A stretch of 64,000 nt of DNA from Rhizobium sp. NLR16a (GCF_017948245.1 NZ_CP072865.1:3559501-3623500); one strand, 5' to 3'. Shown: positions 1 through 9,891, numbered from the stretch's first letter. Notes: generated from the letters alone by a model not told the origin. A program made the numbers and translations.

Positions 1-835
1 GCCCCATGCTTTCACCGCCGGTTTTCGAGCCGAGCAGCACGGCGGCGGCGCCGTCGACGATGCCGGAGGAATTGCCGGCATGGTGGACATAATTGATCCT
101 TTCGATCTCGGGGTGGGCCTGGATGCCGACGGCCTCGAAGCCGCCCATCTCGCCGGGCATCTGGAAGGACGGGTTGAGGGAGGCGAGCGCCTGCATGTCG
201 GTGCCGGGGCGCATATGCTCGTCCTTATCCAGGATCGTCAGGCCGTTCTGATCCTTGACGGGCACGACCGACCTGTCGAACCAGCCCTGCTCCCAGGCAT
301 GGGCGGCGCGCTTCTGGCTCTCGACGGCGTAGGCGTCGACATCGATCCGGCTGAAGCCATATTTGGTGGCGATGAGATCGGCCGAAACGCCCTGCGGCAT
401 GAAATAGGCCGGGAAGTTCACCGAAGGGTCCATGAACCAAGCGCCGCCGGACATGCCCAGGCCGACGCGCGACATGCTTTCGACACCGCCCGCGATGACG
501 ATGTCGTCGGCGCCCTGGGCGATCTTGCCGGCGGCGAAATTGACGGCATCGAGGCCGGAGGCGCAGAAGCGGGAGATCTGCATGCCGGGCGCGCGGGTGG
601 AATAGCCGGCTTCGAAGGCGGCAGCCTTGGGGATGACGGCGCCGGCATCCATGACCGGATCGACGCAGCCCATGATGATGTCGTCGACGGTTGTCGTATC
701 GAGCCCGTTGCGGTCGCGGATCGCTTCCAGCGTCTTGGCCGCGAGGCGGACGGAAGGCACCTCATGCAGGGCGCCGTCCTTCTTGCCGCGGCCGCGCGGC
801 GTGCGGACGTGATCGTAAATGAAAACCTCGGTCAT
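1..835 (-). CDS. Acetyl-CoA acyltransferase (thiolase), N-terminal part, cut by window edge
   Basis: The frame opens at an ATG complementary to 833-835 and runs off the left edge, giving about 278 N-terminal residues. It reads MTEVFIYDHVRTPRGRGKKDG, a typical thiolase start, and carries the nucleophilic cysteine at about residue 91 in RFCASGLDAV. Thiolases cleave 3-ketoacyl-CoA with CoA to release acetyl-CoA, the last step of beta-oxidation. The acyl-CoA dehydrogenase gene lies just upstream on the same strand, so the two are likely cotranscribed and controlled from the operator at 2868-2889. The catalytic His and second Cys lie outside the window. Degradative rather than biosynthetic use is inferred from context. 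Confidence 0.9.
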   Translation of the reverse strand, partial: MTEVFIYDHVRTPRGRGKKDGALHEVPSVRLAAKTLEAIRDRNGLDTTTVDDIIMGCVDPVMDAGAVIPKAAAFEAGYSTRAPGMQISRFCASGLDAVNFAAGKIAQGADDIVIAGGVESMSRVGLGMSGGAWFMDPSVNFPAYFMPQGVSADLIATKYGFSRIDVDAYAVESQKRAAHAWEQGWFDRSVVPVKDQNGLTILDKDEHMRPGTDMQALASLNPSFQMPGEMGGFEAVGIQAHPEIERINYVHHAGNSSGIVDGAAAVLLGSKTGGESMG

Positions 836-965
836 TGTCTCGTCTCCCTGGCGGCGCCGACGCGCCTTCAAAATCTGCGAAGACCAAATAGCCCTTCGTA
901 TAAACTCAGGGCGTTCGGCGCTCGAAACGATTCACCGGATCGTTTCGTCGGCTGCGCCGACCGCT

Positions 966-1003
966 TCTCACCCCAACCCTCCCCACAAGGGGGAGGGAGA
1001 ACC
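966..1003. repeat. Short intergenic palindrome, family 1 arm
   Basis: A CCCTCCCC-ACA-AGGGGGAGGG hairpin lies in the 171-bp gap between the thiolase and acyl-CoA dehydrogenase genes. The same arm sequence recurs at 7844-7888 and at both ends of the composite copies at 11588-11743 and 17865-18022, so it belongs to a dispersed rhizobial intergenic repeat family. Inside an operon it could modulate mRNA processing, which is inference. Confidence 0.7.
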
Positions 1004-1006
1004 GGC

Positions 1007-2803
1007 TCAAAACGCTTCCGCGGCCAACTCCATCATCGTATCGGCGCCGGCTTCGATGCGGGCCTTGCGCAGGGCGGTTTCCGGCATGATGCGTTCCATG
1101 AAGAAGCGGGCGGTCACCAGCTTGTTCTTCAGGAAATCCTCGCGGCTCGCATCGCCTGACACAAGGCCCTCCTCAGCGGCTTTCGCCATCTTCGCCCACA
1201 TATAGCCGAGAACGACGAGGCCGAAGAGATGCATGTAATCGGTCGAGCCGGCGCCGGCATTGTCGGGCTTGGCCATGGCGTTCTGCATGAACCACATGGT
1301 CGCGCCCTGGACGTCGTTCAAGCCTTTCTTCAGGTGCTTGGTGAAGAACGAGAGCTTCTCGTCGCTGCGGTTCGCCTCGCAGAAATCGCCGATCTCCTTG
1401 AACAGCGCCATGGCGGCGCGGCCGCCGTTCAGAGCGAGCTTGCGGCCGACGAGATCGAGCGCCTGGATGCCGTTGGCGCCTTCGTAGATCATCGCGATGC
1501 GGGCATCGCGCACATATTGGCTCATGCCGTGTTCTTCGATATAGCCGTGGCCGCCGAACACCTGCTGGGCCATGACGGCGTGGTCGAATCCCCTGTCGGT
1601 CATCACGCCCTTGAGGATCGGGGTGACGAGGCCGAGAATGTCGTCCGCCGTCTGTCGCTCCCTCTCGTCGGTGGCGCGGTGGGCGATATCGGATTTTAGC
1701 GCGGTCCAGAGCAGGAAGGCGCGGCCAGCCTCGTTGAAAGCGCGAATGGTCATCAACGTCCGGCGGATGTCGGGATGGACGATGATCGGGTCGGCCTTCT
1801 TATCAGGCGCCTTGACGCCGGACAGCGAGCGGCCCTGGATGCGGTCACGGGCGTAGTTCGCCGCATTCTGATAGGCGATCTCCGAAATGGCGATGCCCTG
1901 CAGGCCGACCATCAGCCGGGCCTCGTTCATCATCACGAACATGGCGTTGAGGCCGCGGTTTTCGGCGCCGATCAGGAAACCGGTCGCCTCGTCGTAGTTC
2001 ATGACGCAGGTGGCATTGCCGTGAATGCCCATCTTGTGCTCGATCGCGCCGCAGGTGACGGGGTTGCGGTCGCCGAGGGCGCCGTTCTTGCCGACCAGGT
2101 ATTTCGGGACGATGAACAGCGAGATGCCCTTGGTGCCCTCCGGTGCGCCCTCGATGCGGGCCAGAACCAGGTGGACGATGTTGTCGGTCAGGTCGTGCTC
2201 GCCGGCGGAGATGAAGATCTTCTGGCCAGATATCTTGTAACTACCGTCCGCCTGCGCCACCGCACGGGTGCGCAGCATGCCGAGATCGGTGCCGCAATGC
2301 GGCTCGGTGAGGTTCATCGTGCCGGACCAGGAACCGTCGACCATCTTCGGCAGATATGTTTCCTTCTGTTCCTGCGTGCCATGGACGAGGATCGCGGCGA
2401 TCGCCCCCTGGGTCAGGCCGGGATACATCATCAGCGACATGTTGGCGGCGGAGGTATATTCGCCGACGGCGGCATGCAGCGTATAGGGAAGCCCCTGCCC
2501 GCCGAATTCCTCCGGCACCGCAAGGCCGATCCAGCCGCCTTCACGATAGGCCTTATAGGCTTCCTTGAAGCCTTTCGGCGTCGAGACACTGGCGTCGTCC
2601 TGGCGTCTGCAGCCTTCCTGGTCGCCGGAATAATTGACCGGAAAAAGAACTTCCTCGGCCACCTTGGCCGCCTCGCCGAGGATCGCCTCGATCATATCGG
2701 GCGTCGCATCGGCAAAACCGGGAAGATTGTTGTAGCGTTCGAGGCCCAGCACGTCGTTCAGAACGAAAAGCGTATCGTTCACCGGGGCCTTGTAGACTGG
2801 CAT
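1007..2803 (-). CDS. Acyl-CoA dehydrogenase, long (about 600 aa) class
   Basis: A 598-residue flavoprotein that would oxidise acyl-CoA to 2,3-enoyl-CoA, the first step of beta-oxidation. It has the three-part acyl-CoA dehydrogenase fold: helical N-terminus, a middle beta domain with [16 protein letters not shown], and a C-terminal domain with [23 protein letters not shown] and [18 protein letters not shown]. An extra C-terminal segment of about 130 residues, absent from the 380-residue class, is typical of the FadE/DmdC-like long subfamily. The start is supported by GGGAGG 11 nt upstream. It precedes the thiolase gene and lies downstream of a 22-bp palindrome. Chain length or branched-chain preference cannot be told from sequence. 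In Sinorhizobium an acyl-CoA dehydrogenase gene likewise neighbours podJ. Confidence 0.93.
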   Translation of the reverse strand: MPVYKAPVNDTLFVLNDVLGLERYNNLPGFADATPDMIEAILGEAAKVAEEVLFPVNYSGDQEGCRRQDDASVSTPKGFKEAYKAYREGGWIGLAVPEEFGGQGLPYTLHAAVGEYTSAANMSLMMYPGLTQGAIAAILVHGTQEQKETYLPKMVDGSWSGTMNLTEPHCGTDLGMLRTRAVAQADGSYKISGQKIFISAGEHDLTDNIVHLVLARIEGAPEGTKGISLFIVPKYLVGKNGALGDRNPVTCGAIEHKMGIHGNATCVMNYDEATGFLIGAENRGLNAMFVMMNEARLMVGLQGIAISEIAYQNAANYARDRIQGRSLSGVKAPDKKADPIIVHPDIRRTLMTIRAFNEAGRAFLLWTALKSDIAHRATDERERQTADDILGLVTPILKGVMTDRGFDHAVMAQQVFGGHGYIEEHGMSQYVRDARIAMIYEGANGIQALDLVGRKLALNGGRAAMALFKEIGDFCEANRSDEKLSFFTKHLKKGLNDVQGATMWFMQNAMAKPDNAGAGSTDYMHLFGLVVLGYMWAKMAKAAEEGLVSGDASREDFLKNKLVTARFFMERIMPETALRKARIEAGADTMMELAAEAF

Positions 2804-2867
2804 CTCTCAAATTCCTCCCATTCAAATAACCGGATCGCGCCGGCCTTGGTCATCGTCTTACAAAATA

Positions 2868-2889
2868 TTGACGTTTGCGTAAACGTCAA
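2868..2889. promoter_or_regulatory. 22-bp operator-like palindrome upstream of the acyl-CoA dehydrogenase
   Basis: Perfect 9-bp arms TTGACGTTT and AAACGTCAA are separated by GCGT. It sits 65 bp before the acyl-CoA dehydrogenase start. The same arms with TCGT in the middle occur at 49360-49381 before the nitronate monooxygenase gene. The regulator is not encoded nearby. A fatty-acid or branched-chain acyl-CoA responsive regulator of the MerR (LiuR-like) or TetR type is a reasonable guess. Confidence 0.75.
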
Positions 2890-3043
2890 ATCCTGCCTCT
2901 CGATCGCCTTTTCATGAAAAAATTGAGAGCGCGAATCCGCAAGCCGTTGATGCGGAGGCAGGAGACGTCATCTCATCTTCCTTGTCCATTGGGGAATGGC
3001 TTATAAGCGCAAGCGTCTTTCACTATGCATCAGGTGGGTCGGC

Positions 3044-3727
3044 ATGATCAGTTTCGAGGCGATAAGGCAGCGCGCGGAAGAACGAAAAGGCGGAGCGGCA
3101 GGCCTCCAGGCCCTGCTGCAGAATTACCGGCCGGATCACGACCGGCTGCGCGCGATGCCGGACGACCGCATCCTGGCCGACATGACCCGCCGAATCTTCT
3201 ACAGCGGCTTCGTGCAGAAGGTGATCGATGCGAAATGGCCAGGCTTTGAGGCGGCGTTTTGCGGCTTCGATCCTGCGGCGCTGAATATCGCGCCCGACGA
3301 TTACTGGCATGAGCTGACATCGGACGCGCGGATCATCCGCAATGGCGCGAAGATCATGTCGGTTCGCGCCAATGCCGCCTTCGTCAGAGAGCTGGCGAGG
3401 GAACATGGCAGCGCCGGCGCCTTCTTCGCCGACTGGCCGCGGGAGGACCAGATCGGCCTTCTCGAGCTGTTGAGCAAACGCGGCAGCCGGCTCGGCGGCA
3501 TGACCGGCCAGTATTTCCTGCGCGGCATCGGCCGCGACGGCTTCGTCGCCACGCTCGACGTGCTCGCCTGCCTGAGATCGGCCGGCGTGCCGCTCTCCTC
3601 CTCCGGCACTGCGAAGAAGGACCAGCAACTGATCCAGCAGGCCTTCAACGACTGGGCCGAGGAGACCGGGCTTTCCTTCATCCATCTCTCGCGCATCAGC
3701 GCCTATTCGATCGACGCGGCGCGCTGA
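3044..3727 (+). CDS. DNA-3-methyladenine glycosylase I-like protein
   Basis: A 227-residue protein from the ATG at 3044; an in-frame ATG at 2996 would add 16 basic residues. The segment GFEAAFCGFDPAALNI, with later DARIIRNGAKIMSVRANAAFV, matches the Tag pattern of F-x-FDP followed by DAGIIRHRGKI and NA. The segment SKRGSRLGGMTGQYFLRGIG resembles the C-terminal Tag helix. Tag-type enzymes excise 3-methyladenine from alkylated DNA. The Cys/His residues that bind zinc in the E. coli enzyme are not visible in the expected places, so this is a divergent branch and the substrate is uncertain. It is divergent from the acyl-CoA dehydrogenase gene and stands alone. Confidence 0.75.
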   Translation: MISFEAIRQRAEERKGGAAGLQALLQNYRPDHDRLRAMPDDRILADMTRRIFYSGFVQKVIDAKWPGFEAAFCGFDPAALNIAPDDYWHELTSDARIIRNGAKIMSVRANAAFVRELAREHGSAGAFFADWPREDQIGLLELLSKRGSRLGGMTGQYFLRGIGRDGFVATLDVLACLRSAGVPLSSSGTAKKDQQLIQQAFNDWAEETGLSFIHLSRISAYSIDAAR

Positions 3728-4065
3728 AATTCCGATCGGATGATGTCCATTCGATCCGGCGAATTTCACGGCAATTGCCGTCTAAAATGGCCTTTCGGAT
3801 GCAAACGTTAAAAAATTCTCATCGATCTTAACGGCTTGTTTACCACGTTTCGTGAAAGGTGCGGATTGAGCCGTAGTGATCCGCATTCCTTTTCCCCGTC
3901 TCGCGTTTCCCAAGGATGCCGCTACATCGTTCAGCGCGAGGAAAGTCTAATTGACTATCTTCTCATGGATGAAGGCGCTCCGGTCCGTGACAGGCGCGGG
4001 CCATAGACGGAAAAGCCACGGATCGAGCTCTGACGAGAGGTCGAACAGTCGAAGCGAGCAAGAAG
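3728..4065. other. 338-bp intergenic region before podJ
   Basis: No convincing gene. It holds a 14-bp perfect palindrome ACGGCAATTGCCGT at 3768-3781, probably near the end of the preceding transcript, and a CtrA-like sequence at 3828-3844. The podJ promoter must lie here. Confidence 0.5.
3828..3844 (+). promoter_or_regulatory. Possible CtrA-binding site upstream of podJ
   Basis: TTAA-N7-TTTAC differs by one base from the CtrA consensus TTAA-N7-TTAAC. PodJ is cell-cycle controlled in related bacteria, so the position is sensible, but a single near-match in this AT-rich patch is weak evidence. Confidence 0.3.
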
Positions 4066-7000
4066 ATGAACGGATCGCGATCAAATCCTTCCCGACAGTC
4101 CGACAGGACCTCGCTCGATGCGCTGAACCGCACGATCGAAGGGCTGGAGGCGCGCATCGAAGGGCTGATGGGCAGCGGACGCGATCAGCGGCCGCGCACG
4201 CCAACGGCCGAGCGCGATCCTTATGCGGCCCCCCATGCGCCGCGGCCGGCAAGGGCGCCGCTCGAGCCGCGGCCGGATCCGCTGGCGGAAATTCGCCAGC
4301 GCCAGCGCGCATTGGAAGCGGGCCGCGAACGCTCCTATGGGCGCGAGCAGGCCGCTCAGCTGCGCGACCCCGCACCCCGCGCCGCGGCGCCACTCGCCGC
4401 CCCTGCCTTGCGCGCCGGCGACGACACGATGACCGAGATCGCCCAGGCGCTCGTCAACCTGCGCCAAGACCTGAAGCGCGACATTTCCGAGGGCGTGTCC
4501 CGCGAGATGAGCGCGCTGCGCGCCGAACTCCGCGAGATCAAGGCTACTGCCGGAGACAGCCGCTTCGCCGACGACATCCGCGCCGACATGGGCCGTCTTG
4601 CCCAGAGCATCAGCCAGTTGACCGGCCGCTCGAGCGGCCCCGAGGCCGCCGGCCTGCGGGAGGAGTTCGAGGAGCTGCGCTCGCTGATGGACGGACTGGC
4701 GCGCGAGGATTCGCTGCGCCACATGGAAAACCGCTGGGACGGCGTCGAGAGCCGGCTTGCCGCACTCGATACCGAGGGGCTGCAGGAAGAGCTCGTTTCG
4801 CTGGCCTACCGGCTCGACGATATCAAGCGCCATATCGGCGGCATGGGCGAAAGCCCGGCGGTGCGGGCACTGGAAGACAAGCTGATCGCCATCGCCACGG
4901 CGATGGAGCAGTTCGGCAACATGATCCAGCCGCATGACCGGGTCATGTCCGAGCAGTTCGCGGCCATGGACACGCGGCTCGATGAGATCAGCCGGGCGAT
5001 CGCCGCCAGCGGACGCGCGGCCGCCGGCAACGATCCGACGCTGATGCAGCGGCTGGAAAGCCGCCTCTCGTCGCTCGCCGACCAGATCGACTTGATGAGC
5101 CATGACGCGGCCAGCCGCGCAAACCCGGCCGACGAGCTGGCGATGCGGCTTGAGGCGCTGACGGAGCGTGTCGAGGAGCTGACCAAGGCGGAAGCGACGT
5201 CGCGGCTCGACGAGCGCCTGGAACATCTTTCCTACCTGCTGGAGCGCACCCAGATGGCGGCCGCGCAACCCGACCTCACCGGACCGCTTTCCGACATCTC
5301 CCGCAAGATCGACGCGCTCGAGAACGGCGCCGTCAACGACGTGCTGGCTCAGCGGCTCGATTATCTCGCCCGGCGGATCGACGAGATGGCCCATCAGCAA
5401 CCCGCACCTGCCGCGGCGATCGATGACAGAGTCTTCCAGCGTCTCGAAGGCCGGCTGAGCGACATCGCCGCCCGGCTGGAAGAGACCACAGCGGCGCCGC
5501 CAACCGATCCGCGGGCGCTGAAGAACCTCGAAGACCAGATCGCCAATCTTTCGGCGCTGATGAGCGAGCCGCGCGAAGGCGCCGCAATTCCGGCCGATCT
5601 CGACCGGCGCATGGGCGCGATCGAAGACTATATGGCGACAAGCGACGAATATATCATCGAGGCGGCGCGCCAGGCGGCGGAAGCCGTCGTCGAGGCCTAT
5701 TCGCGCAATGGCGGCCTGCAGGGCGGCGTGCCCGCCGCCGACCTGTCGGCGCTGACGGCGCTGGCCGAGGATCTGCGCCATCTCGAGGATATCAGCCGCG
5801 ACAGCGAGGAGCGCACGCACAAGACCTTCAAGGCGCTGCACGAGACGCTGGTCCATATCGCCGAGCGCCTCGACAGCATGGAAGAGCGCGGACGGCCGAT
5901 CGCTCAGATGCCGGTGGCCGACGTCGATTTCGATGTCGACCCCTACGCGCTGTTGGTGACCGAAGCCGCCCAGACACCGGAGGCGGTCCTGGCGGCGAAG
6001 GCCTCTCCGGTCATCCGCACGGCAGAGGTCGCAGCCGAACCGGTCGCCCAGGCTACGGCGATGAGCGCGACGAGCGCAATCGCCATCGAAGCCGCAACGC
6101 GGCCGCCGGAGGCCCCGACGCCGGCACCGGTAAGAACCAGCCTGCTCGCCAGCCTTGGCAAGCGGCTGCGGCCCGCCAAGAAAGCCGAGACGCAGGCGAA
6201 CGAGCGACCGGTGATCGACCCGGCGCCGTCGATCGATCCCGCCGACGTGGTTCCAACGGATGCCGCGAACGAACTGCTCGAGCCGGGTTCGGGCGCGCCC
6301 GACGTCAAGAAGATTCTCGAGCGGGTGCGCGCCAGCCAGAATGCCCAACGCGGCAAACCTGCCGTCGAGACCGATCGCGCCGATTACATCGCCGCTGCGC
6401 GCCGGGCGGCGCAGGCAGCCGCAATGGAAGTGGACGCCAATCCGAAGCAGGCGGCAGTCAAGGCCGAGAAGAAGGCCGCGAATGCCGACAAGGCCGGCAA
6501 GGCGGGCAAAACCAGCGCCTTTTCGCGCTACCGCCGGCCAATTCTTCTCGCCGTCGGCGCCGTGCTGCTCGCCATCATGGCCTTTCCGCTGGCCCGGACG
6601 CTGACGAGCGGCGAACCCGCACCGCAGCCGCCGGCGGAGGTCTCGGCACTGACGGGGGTGACGGACAACCCGCAGCCGGTCCTGCCTGAGGCAACACCCG
6701 CCAAGCCGGACACCGGCTCTGCCGATATGAACGCCCCTGCGACGGAGCGCGCGCCGGCCATCGATCAGGCGCAGCCGGAAAAAGCCCCGGCTGCCGCCGG
6801 CGATCATCTGACCGATGCAACCCCGCTCGACGGCGAAGGGGCTGCAACCTTGGCCCCCGCCGGCTCGTCCGCGGCTACGCAGGAAACCTCGAGCTTCACT
6901 CCGAACAGCCCGACCGCAGCGGCGGCCGCGCCGCAGGCAGCGATCGCCATCCCCGACAGCGTGCAGCCGAAATCACTTGCCGATGCGGCGCAGGGCGGCG

Positions 7001-7818
7001 ACGCCCTGGCGCTGTTCGAGATCGGTGCGCGCTATTCGGACGGCCGCAACGGCATGGGTGTCGATCAGAAACAGGCCGCAGGCTGGTACCAGCTTTCGGC
7101 CGACAAGGGTTTTGCACCGGCGCAATACCGGCTCGGCAGCATGTATGAGAAGGGCAACGGCGTCGAACGCGACATCGCCAAGGCGAAGGGCTTCTACGAG
7201 CAGGCGGCGACCCAGGGCAATGCCAGCGCCATGCACAATCTCGCCGTTCTCTACGCCTCCGGCGCACTCGGCCAGCAGGATTATGCGACGGCGGCGTCGT
7301 GGTTCACCAAGGCCGCCAATCTCGGCATCACCGATAGCCAGTTCAACCTGGCAATCCTCTGCGCGAGGGGCAACGGCGTTCCGGCGGATCTGGAAGAATC
7401 CTACAAGTGGTTCGCGATCGCCGCCAAGGCCGGCGACAAGGATGCAGCGCAGAAGCGCGACGAAGTGGCCAACGCCATGAAGGCCGACCAGCTCGAACGG
7501 GCGCGCGCCAAGGCCGATCTCTGGAAGCCGGAACCGCTCGACCATCGCGCCAACGGCATCGACATTCCCGACGAATGGGCGGGCACGGGCATGAAGACGG
7601 CAACCGTCGACATGAAGAAGGCGATCCGCAACATCCAGGCGATCCTCAACAATAACGGCTTCGACGCCGGCGTGCCGGACGGCGAAATGGGGGCGAAAAC
7701 CGTCGCCGCGATCAAGAGCTTCCAGAAGTCGATCGGCCAGGAGCCGGACGGCAAGGTGAGCGACGCGACCGTCAAGGCGCTGCTCGAACGCAACAAGCAG
7801 GTCGCCAAGGCGATCTGA
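4066..7818 (+). CDS. podJ: PodJ-like polar organelle development protein
   Basis: A 1250-residue polarity factor. About the first 600 residues are heptad-rich coiled coil made of repeated segments such as LEARIEGL and RLDEISRAI. Then come a proline/alanine-rich linker, one membrane helix at about residues 826-845 (PILLAVGAVLLAIMAFPL), a periplasmic Ala/Pro linker, about four Sel1-like repeats (roughly 975-1140) and a C-terminal peptidoglycan-binding domain (roughly 1182-1245, AILNNNGFDAGVPDG). This cytoplasmic coiled coil, membrane helix, Sel1 and wall-binding order is the PodJ architecture that marks the new pole and recruits polar factors. In Sinorhizobium podJ also neighbours beta-oxidation genes. 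A very long open frame antisense to this gene is a composition artefact. Confidence 0.9.
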   Translation: MNGSRSNPSRQSDRTSLDALNRTIEGLEARIEGLMGSGRDQRPRTPTAERDPYAAPHAPRPARAPLEPRPDPLAEIRQRQRALEAGRERSYGREQAAQLRDPAPRAAAPLAAPALRAGDDTMTEIAQALVNLRQDLKRDISEGVSREMSALRAELREIKATAGDSRFADDIRADMGRLAQSISQLTGRSSGPEAAGLREEFEELRSLMDGLAREDSLRHMENRWDGVESRLAALDTEGLQEELVSLAYRLDDIKRHIGGMGESPAVRALEDKLIAIATAMEQFGNMIQPHDRVMSEQFAAMDTRLDEISRAIAASGRAAAGNDPTLMQRLESRLSSLADQIDLMSHDAASRANPADELAMRLEALTERVEELTKAEATSRLDERLEHLSYLLERTQMAAAQPDLTGPLSDISRKIDALENGAVNDVLAQRLDYLARRIDEMAHQQPAPAAAIDDRVFQRLEGRLSDIAARLEETTAAPPTDPRALKNLEDQIANLSALMSEPREGAAIPADLDRRMGAIEDYMATSDEYIIEAARQAAEAVVEAYSRNGGLQGGVPAADLSALTALAEDLRHLEDISRDSEERTHKTFKALHETLVHIAERLDSMEERGRPIAQMPVADVDFDVDPYALLVTEAAQTPEAVLAAKASPVIRTAEVAAEPVAQATAMSATSAIAIEAATRPPEAPTPAPVRTSLLASLGKRLRPAKKAETQANERPVIDPAPSIDPADVVPTDAANELLEPGSGAPDVKKILERVRASQNAQRGKPAVETDRADYIAAARRAAQAAAMEVDANPKQAAVKAEKKAANADKAGKAGKTSAFSRYRRPILLAVGAVLLAIMAFPLARTLTSGEPAPQPPAEVSALTGVTDNPQPVLPEATPAKPDTGSADMNAPATERAPAIDQAQPEKAPAAAGDHLTDATPLDGEGAATLAPAGSSAATQETSSFTPNSPTAAAAAPQAAIAIPDSVQPKSLADAAQGGDALALFEIGARYSDGRNGMGVDQKQAAGWYQLSADKGFAPAQYRLGSMYEKGNGVERDIAKAKGFYEQAATQGNASAMHNLAVLYASGALGQQDYATAASWFTKAANLGITDSQFNLAILCARGNGVPADLEESYKWFAIAAKAGDKDAAQKRDEVANAMKADQLERARAKADLWKPEPLDHRANGIDIPDEWAGTGMKTATVDMKKAIRNIQAILNNNGFDAGVPDGEMGAKTVAAIKSFQKSIGQEPDGKVSDATVKALLERNKQVAKAI

Positions 7819-7843
7819 GGCGCGTCGACGAAGGCCGAGCCTA

Positions 7844-7888
7844 AGACCCCTCGCCAGCCCCTCCCCACAAGGGGGTTAGGGAGGGTCT
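7844..7888. repeat. Short intergenic palindrome, family 1 arm
   Basis: A 45-bp imperfect dyad begins AGACCC and ends GGGTCT, with the inner arm CCCCTCCCC-ACA-AGGGGG. It is a single-arm relative of the composite elements at 11588-11743 and 17865-18022. It lies in the 314-bp gap between podJ and the TauE/SafE gene, where no other feature is evident, and could act as the podJ transcription stop. Confidence 0.65.
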
Positions 7889-8132
7889 TCGCCGGCCCCG
7901 CGGCGCTTTGCCGCAAGCTTTTCCGAATTTTTCCAACGGTCGTCACAAAACCTGAAAAAAGCCCGATTATGGCGGACATATCGATCCGCGCATCGCCGAA
8001 TCTCCTGCCATCGATCTCCATCCATCAGGGCCGATCGAAAGCCTCTGGCAACGATTTCACAGTATGGTGTGCATTCGAACGGGGACATGACAGGAACCGC
8101 CCGGCAGGAGCGGTCATCATTCGGGGTCGGTT

Positions 8133-9056
8133 GTGACAATCTATCTGCCAATCGCAGAATTGTCGGTGAACATCTTCATCATTCTCGGCATGGGGGCGGC
8201 CGTCGGATTCCTGTCTGGAATGTTCGGCGTCGGCGGCGGTTTTCTCATCACCCCGCTATTGATCTTCTACAACATCCCGCCTGTCGTCGCCGTCGCCACC
8301 GGTGCCAACCAGGTCGTGGCGTCGTCGATTTCGGGTGCGATCACCCATTTCCGACGCGGCACGCTCGACGTCAAGCTCGGCACGGTGCTTCTGGTCGGCG
8401 GTCTTTCAGGGGCGACCGTCGGCATCTGGATCTTCTCGCTGCTGCGCGCCATCGGCCAGCTCGATCTGATCATCTCGCTGATGTATGTCGTCTTCCTCGG
8501 CACGGTCGGCGGGTTGATGCTGCTCGAAAGCATCAATGCCATGCGCCGGGCGGCACGCAATGAGCCGCCTGTACCGCGCAAGCCGGGCCACCAGCACTGG
8601 GTGCACAAGCTGCCGCTCAAGGTGCGCTTCAAGAAATCGAAGATTTTCCTCAGCGTCATTCCGATCATTGCGCTCGGCTTTGCGATCGGTATCCTCACCT
8701 CGATCATGGGTGTCGGCGGCGGCTTCATCATGGTGCCGGCAATGATCTACCTGCTGCGCATCCCAACCAATGTCGTGGTGGGCACCTCGCTCTATCAGAT
8801 CATCTTCGTGACCGCCTATACGACGATCGTGCAGGCGGCGACGAACTTCTCCGTCGACATCGTGCTTGCCTTCATCCTGATGGTGGCGGGTGTCGTCGGG
8901 GCGCAATACGGCGTGCGCGTCGGCCAGAAGCTGCGCGGCGAACAGCTGCGCGCCCTGCTCGGCCTGCTGGTGCTGGCCGTCGGCCTGCGTCTGGCGATCG
9001 CGCTGGTGGTCACGCCGGCGGACGTCTATTCGGTGGTGATGGGGACCGGCAACTGA
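8133..9056 (+). CDS. TauE/SafE-family sulfite/anion exporter
   Basis: A 307-residue inner-membrane protein with about eight hydrophobic helices and the two family repeats, GFLSGMFGVGGGFLITPLL near residue 28 and GILTSIMGVGGGFIMVPAM near residue 190. The family moves sulfite, sulfonates or related organosulfur anions; the substrate here cannot be read. The start is GTG, chosen because no closer ATG precedes the first helix. Its TGA overlaps the ATG of the next gene by one base (TGATG), so the two are translationally coupled and probably work together at the membrane. Confidence 0.88.
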   Translation: MTIYLPIAELSVNIFIILGMGAAVGFLSGMFGVGGGFLITPLLIFYNIPPVVAVATGANQVVASSISGAITHFRRGTLDVKLGTVLLVGGLSGATVGIWIFSLLRAIGQLDLIISLMYVVFLGTVGGLMLLESINAMRRAARNEPPVPRKPGHQHWVHKLPLKVRFKKSKIFLSVIPIIALGFAIGILTSIMGVGGGFIMVPAMIYLLRIPTNVVVGTSLYQIIFVTAYTTIVQAATNFSVDIVLAFILMVAGVVGAQYGVRVGQKLRGEQLRALLGLLVLAVGLRLAIALVVTPADVYSVVMGTGN

Positions 9057-9856
9057 TGCGCCTGCTTGCCTCGATCCTCCTGCTCCTGTGTCTGCTGCCG
9101 GCGGTTGCCGGAGCGCAGTGGCTGCCGGGGCAGGCAACGGAAGCGGTGCGCGAGGGGCTCGAGATCGGCACATCGACCAGCGAAATCGCCATCACTTCGG
9201 ATTTCCATGGCGCGGATCTGACGATCTTCGGGGCGCTCTCGAACACCGACCAGCTGCTGCTCGCCATTGGCCAGTATGACGTGGTGGTGGTGCTGGAAGG
9301 CCCGCGCGAGGACGCAACGGTGCGCAAGAAGGAACGCGTCTTCGGCATCTGGGTGAACAGGCGCTCGATGACTTTCGAGGCGGTGCCGCATTCCTATTCG
9401 ATGTCGAGCTCGCGCATGATCGACGATCTGACGACGCCGCTCGAACTCACCGATCAGGGGATCGGCATCGACCACATTCCGCTGACGCCGGTCGGCTTCG
9501 TCGGCGACGGCAGCAATCTCGGCGAATTCCGTCAGGCTTTCCTCCGACTGCAGCAGGGCGGCGCGCTTTATGACCGCAACCCGAGCGGCGTGCGGTTCGT
9601 TTCATCGAACCTCTTCAAGGCGAGCCTGCGCCTGCCGGCAAATATTCCGAACGGGGTGCATACGGTGCGTGCCTATCTCTTCAAGAGCGGCAATCTCATC
9701 ACCGATAAATCGCTGCCGCTGCGCGTCATCAAGACGGGCATCGAGCAGACGATCACCGATGCGGCCCATGATCAGCCGATCCTCTACGGCTTTGCGGCCG
9801 TGGCGCTCGCCGTCGTCACCGGCTGGGGGGCCAGCCTGATCTTCCGCAAGGAATGA
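9056..9856 (+). CDS. TIGR02186-type membrane-anchored periplasmic protein
   Basis: A 266-residue protein with a signal peptide (RLLASILLLLCLLPAVAGAQ), a beta-rich periplasmic body and one C-terminal membrane helix (LYGFAAVALAVVTGWGASLIF). The body includes the runs EIAITSDFHGADLTIFGAL and YDVVVVLEGPREDATVRKKE, which recall the alphaproteobacterial TIGR02186 family. That family is usually encoded directly after a TauE/SafE exporter, as here with a one-base overlap. A role as an accessory or periplasmic partner of the exporter is inferred from this coupling; no biochemical function is established. Confidence 0.8.
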   Translation: MRLLASILLLLCLLPAVAGAQWLPGQATEAVREGLEIGTSTSEIAITSDFHGADLTIFGALSNTDQLLLAIGQYDVVVVLEGPREDATVRKKERVFGIWVNRRSMTFEAVPHSYSMSSSRMIDDLTTPLELTDQGIGIDHIPLTPVGFVGDGSNLGEFRQAFLRLQQGGALYDRNPSGVRFVSSNLFKASLRLPANIPNGVHTVRAYLFKSGNLITDKSLPLRVIKTGIEQTITDAAHDQPILYGFAAVALAVVTGWGASLIFRKE

Positions 9857-9891
9857 TCCGGCGCCGACGGCGAAATCATCGCGCCCTTGTC

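Noticed and set aside
1775..2917. A 380-codon plus-strand frame over the acyl-CoA dehydrogenase gene
   Set aside because: It is a shadow of the real minus-strand gene, with unnatural composition and no ribosome site.
4081..6807. A 908-codon open frame on the minus strand antisense to podJ
   Set aside because: The sense frame is a complete PodJ with recognisable domains. GC-rich coiled-coil genes with GC-ending third positions leave long open antisense frames, and the product here has repeated arginine/aspartate runs with no domain.
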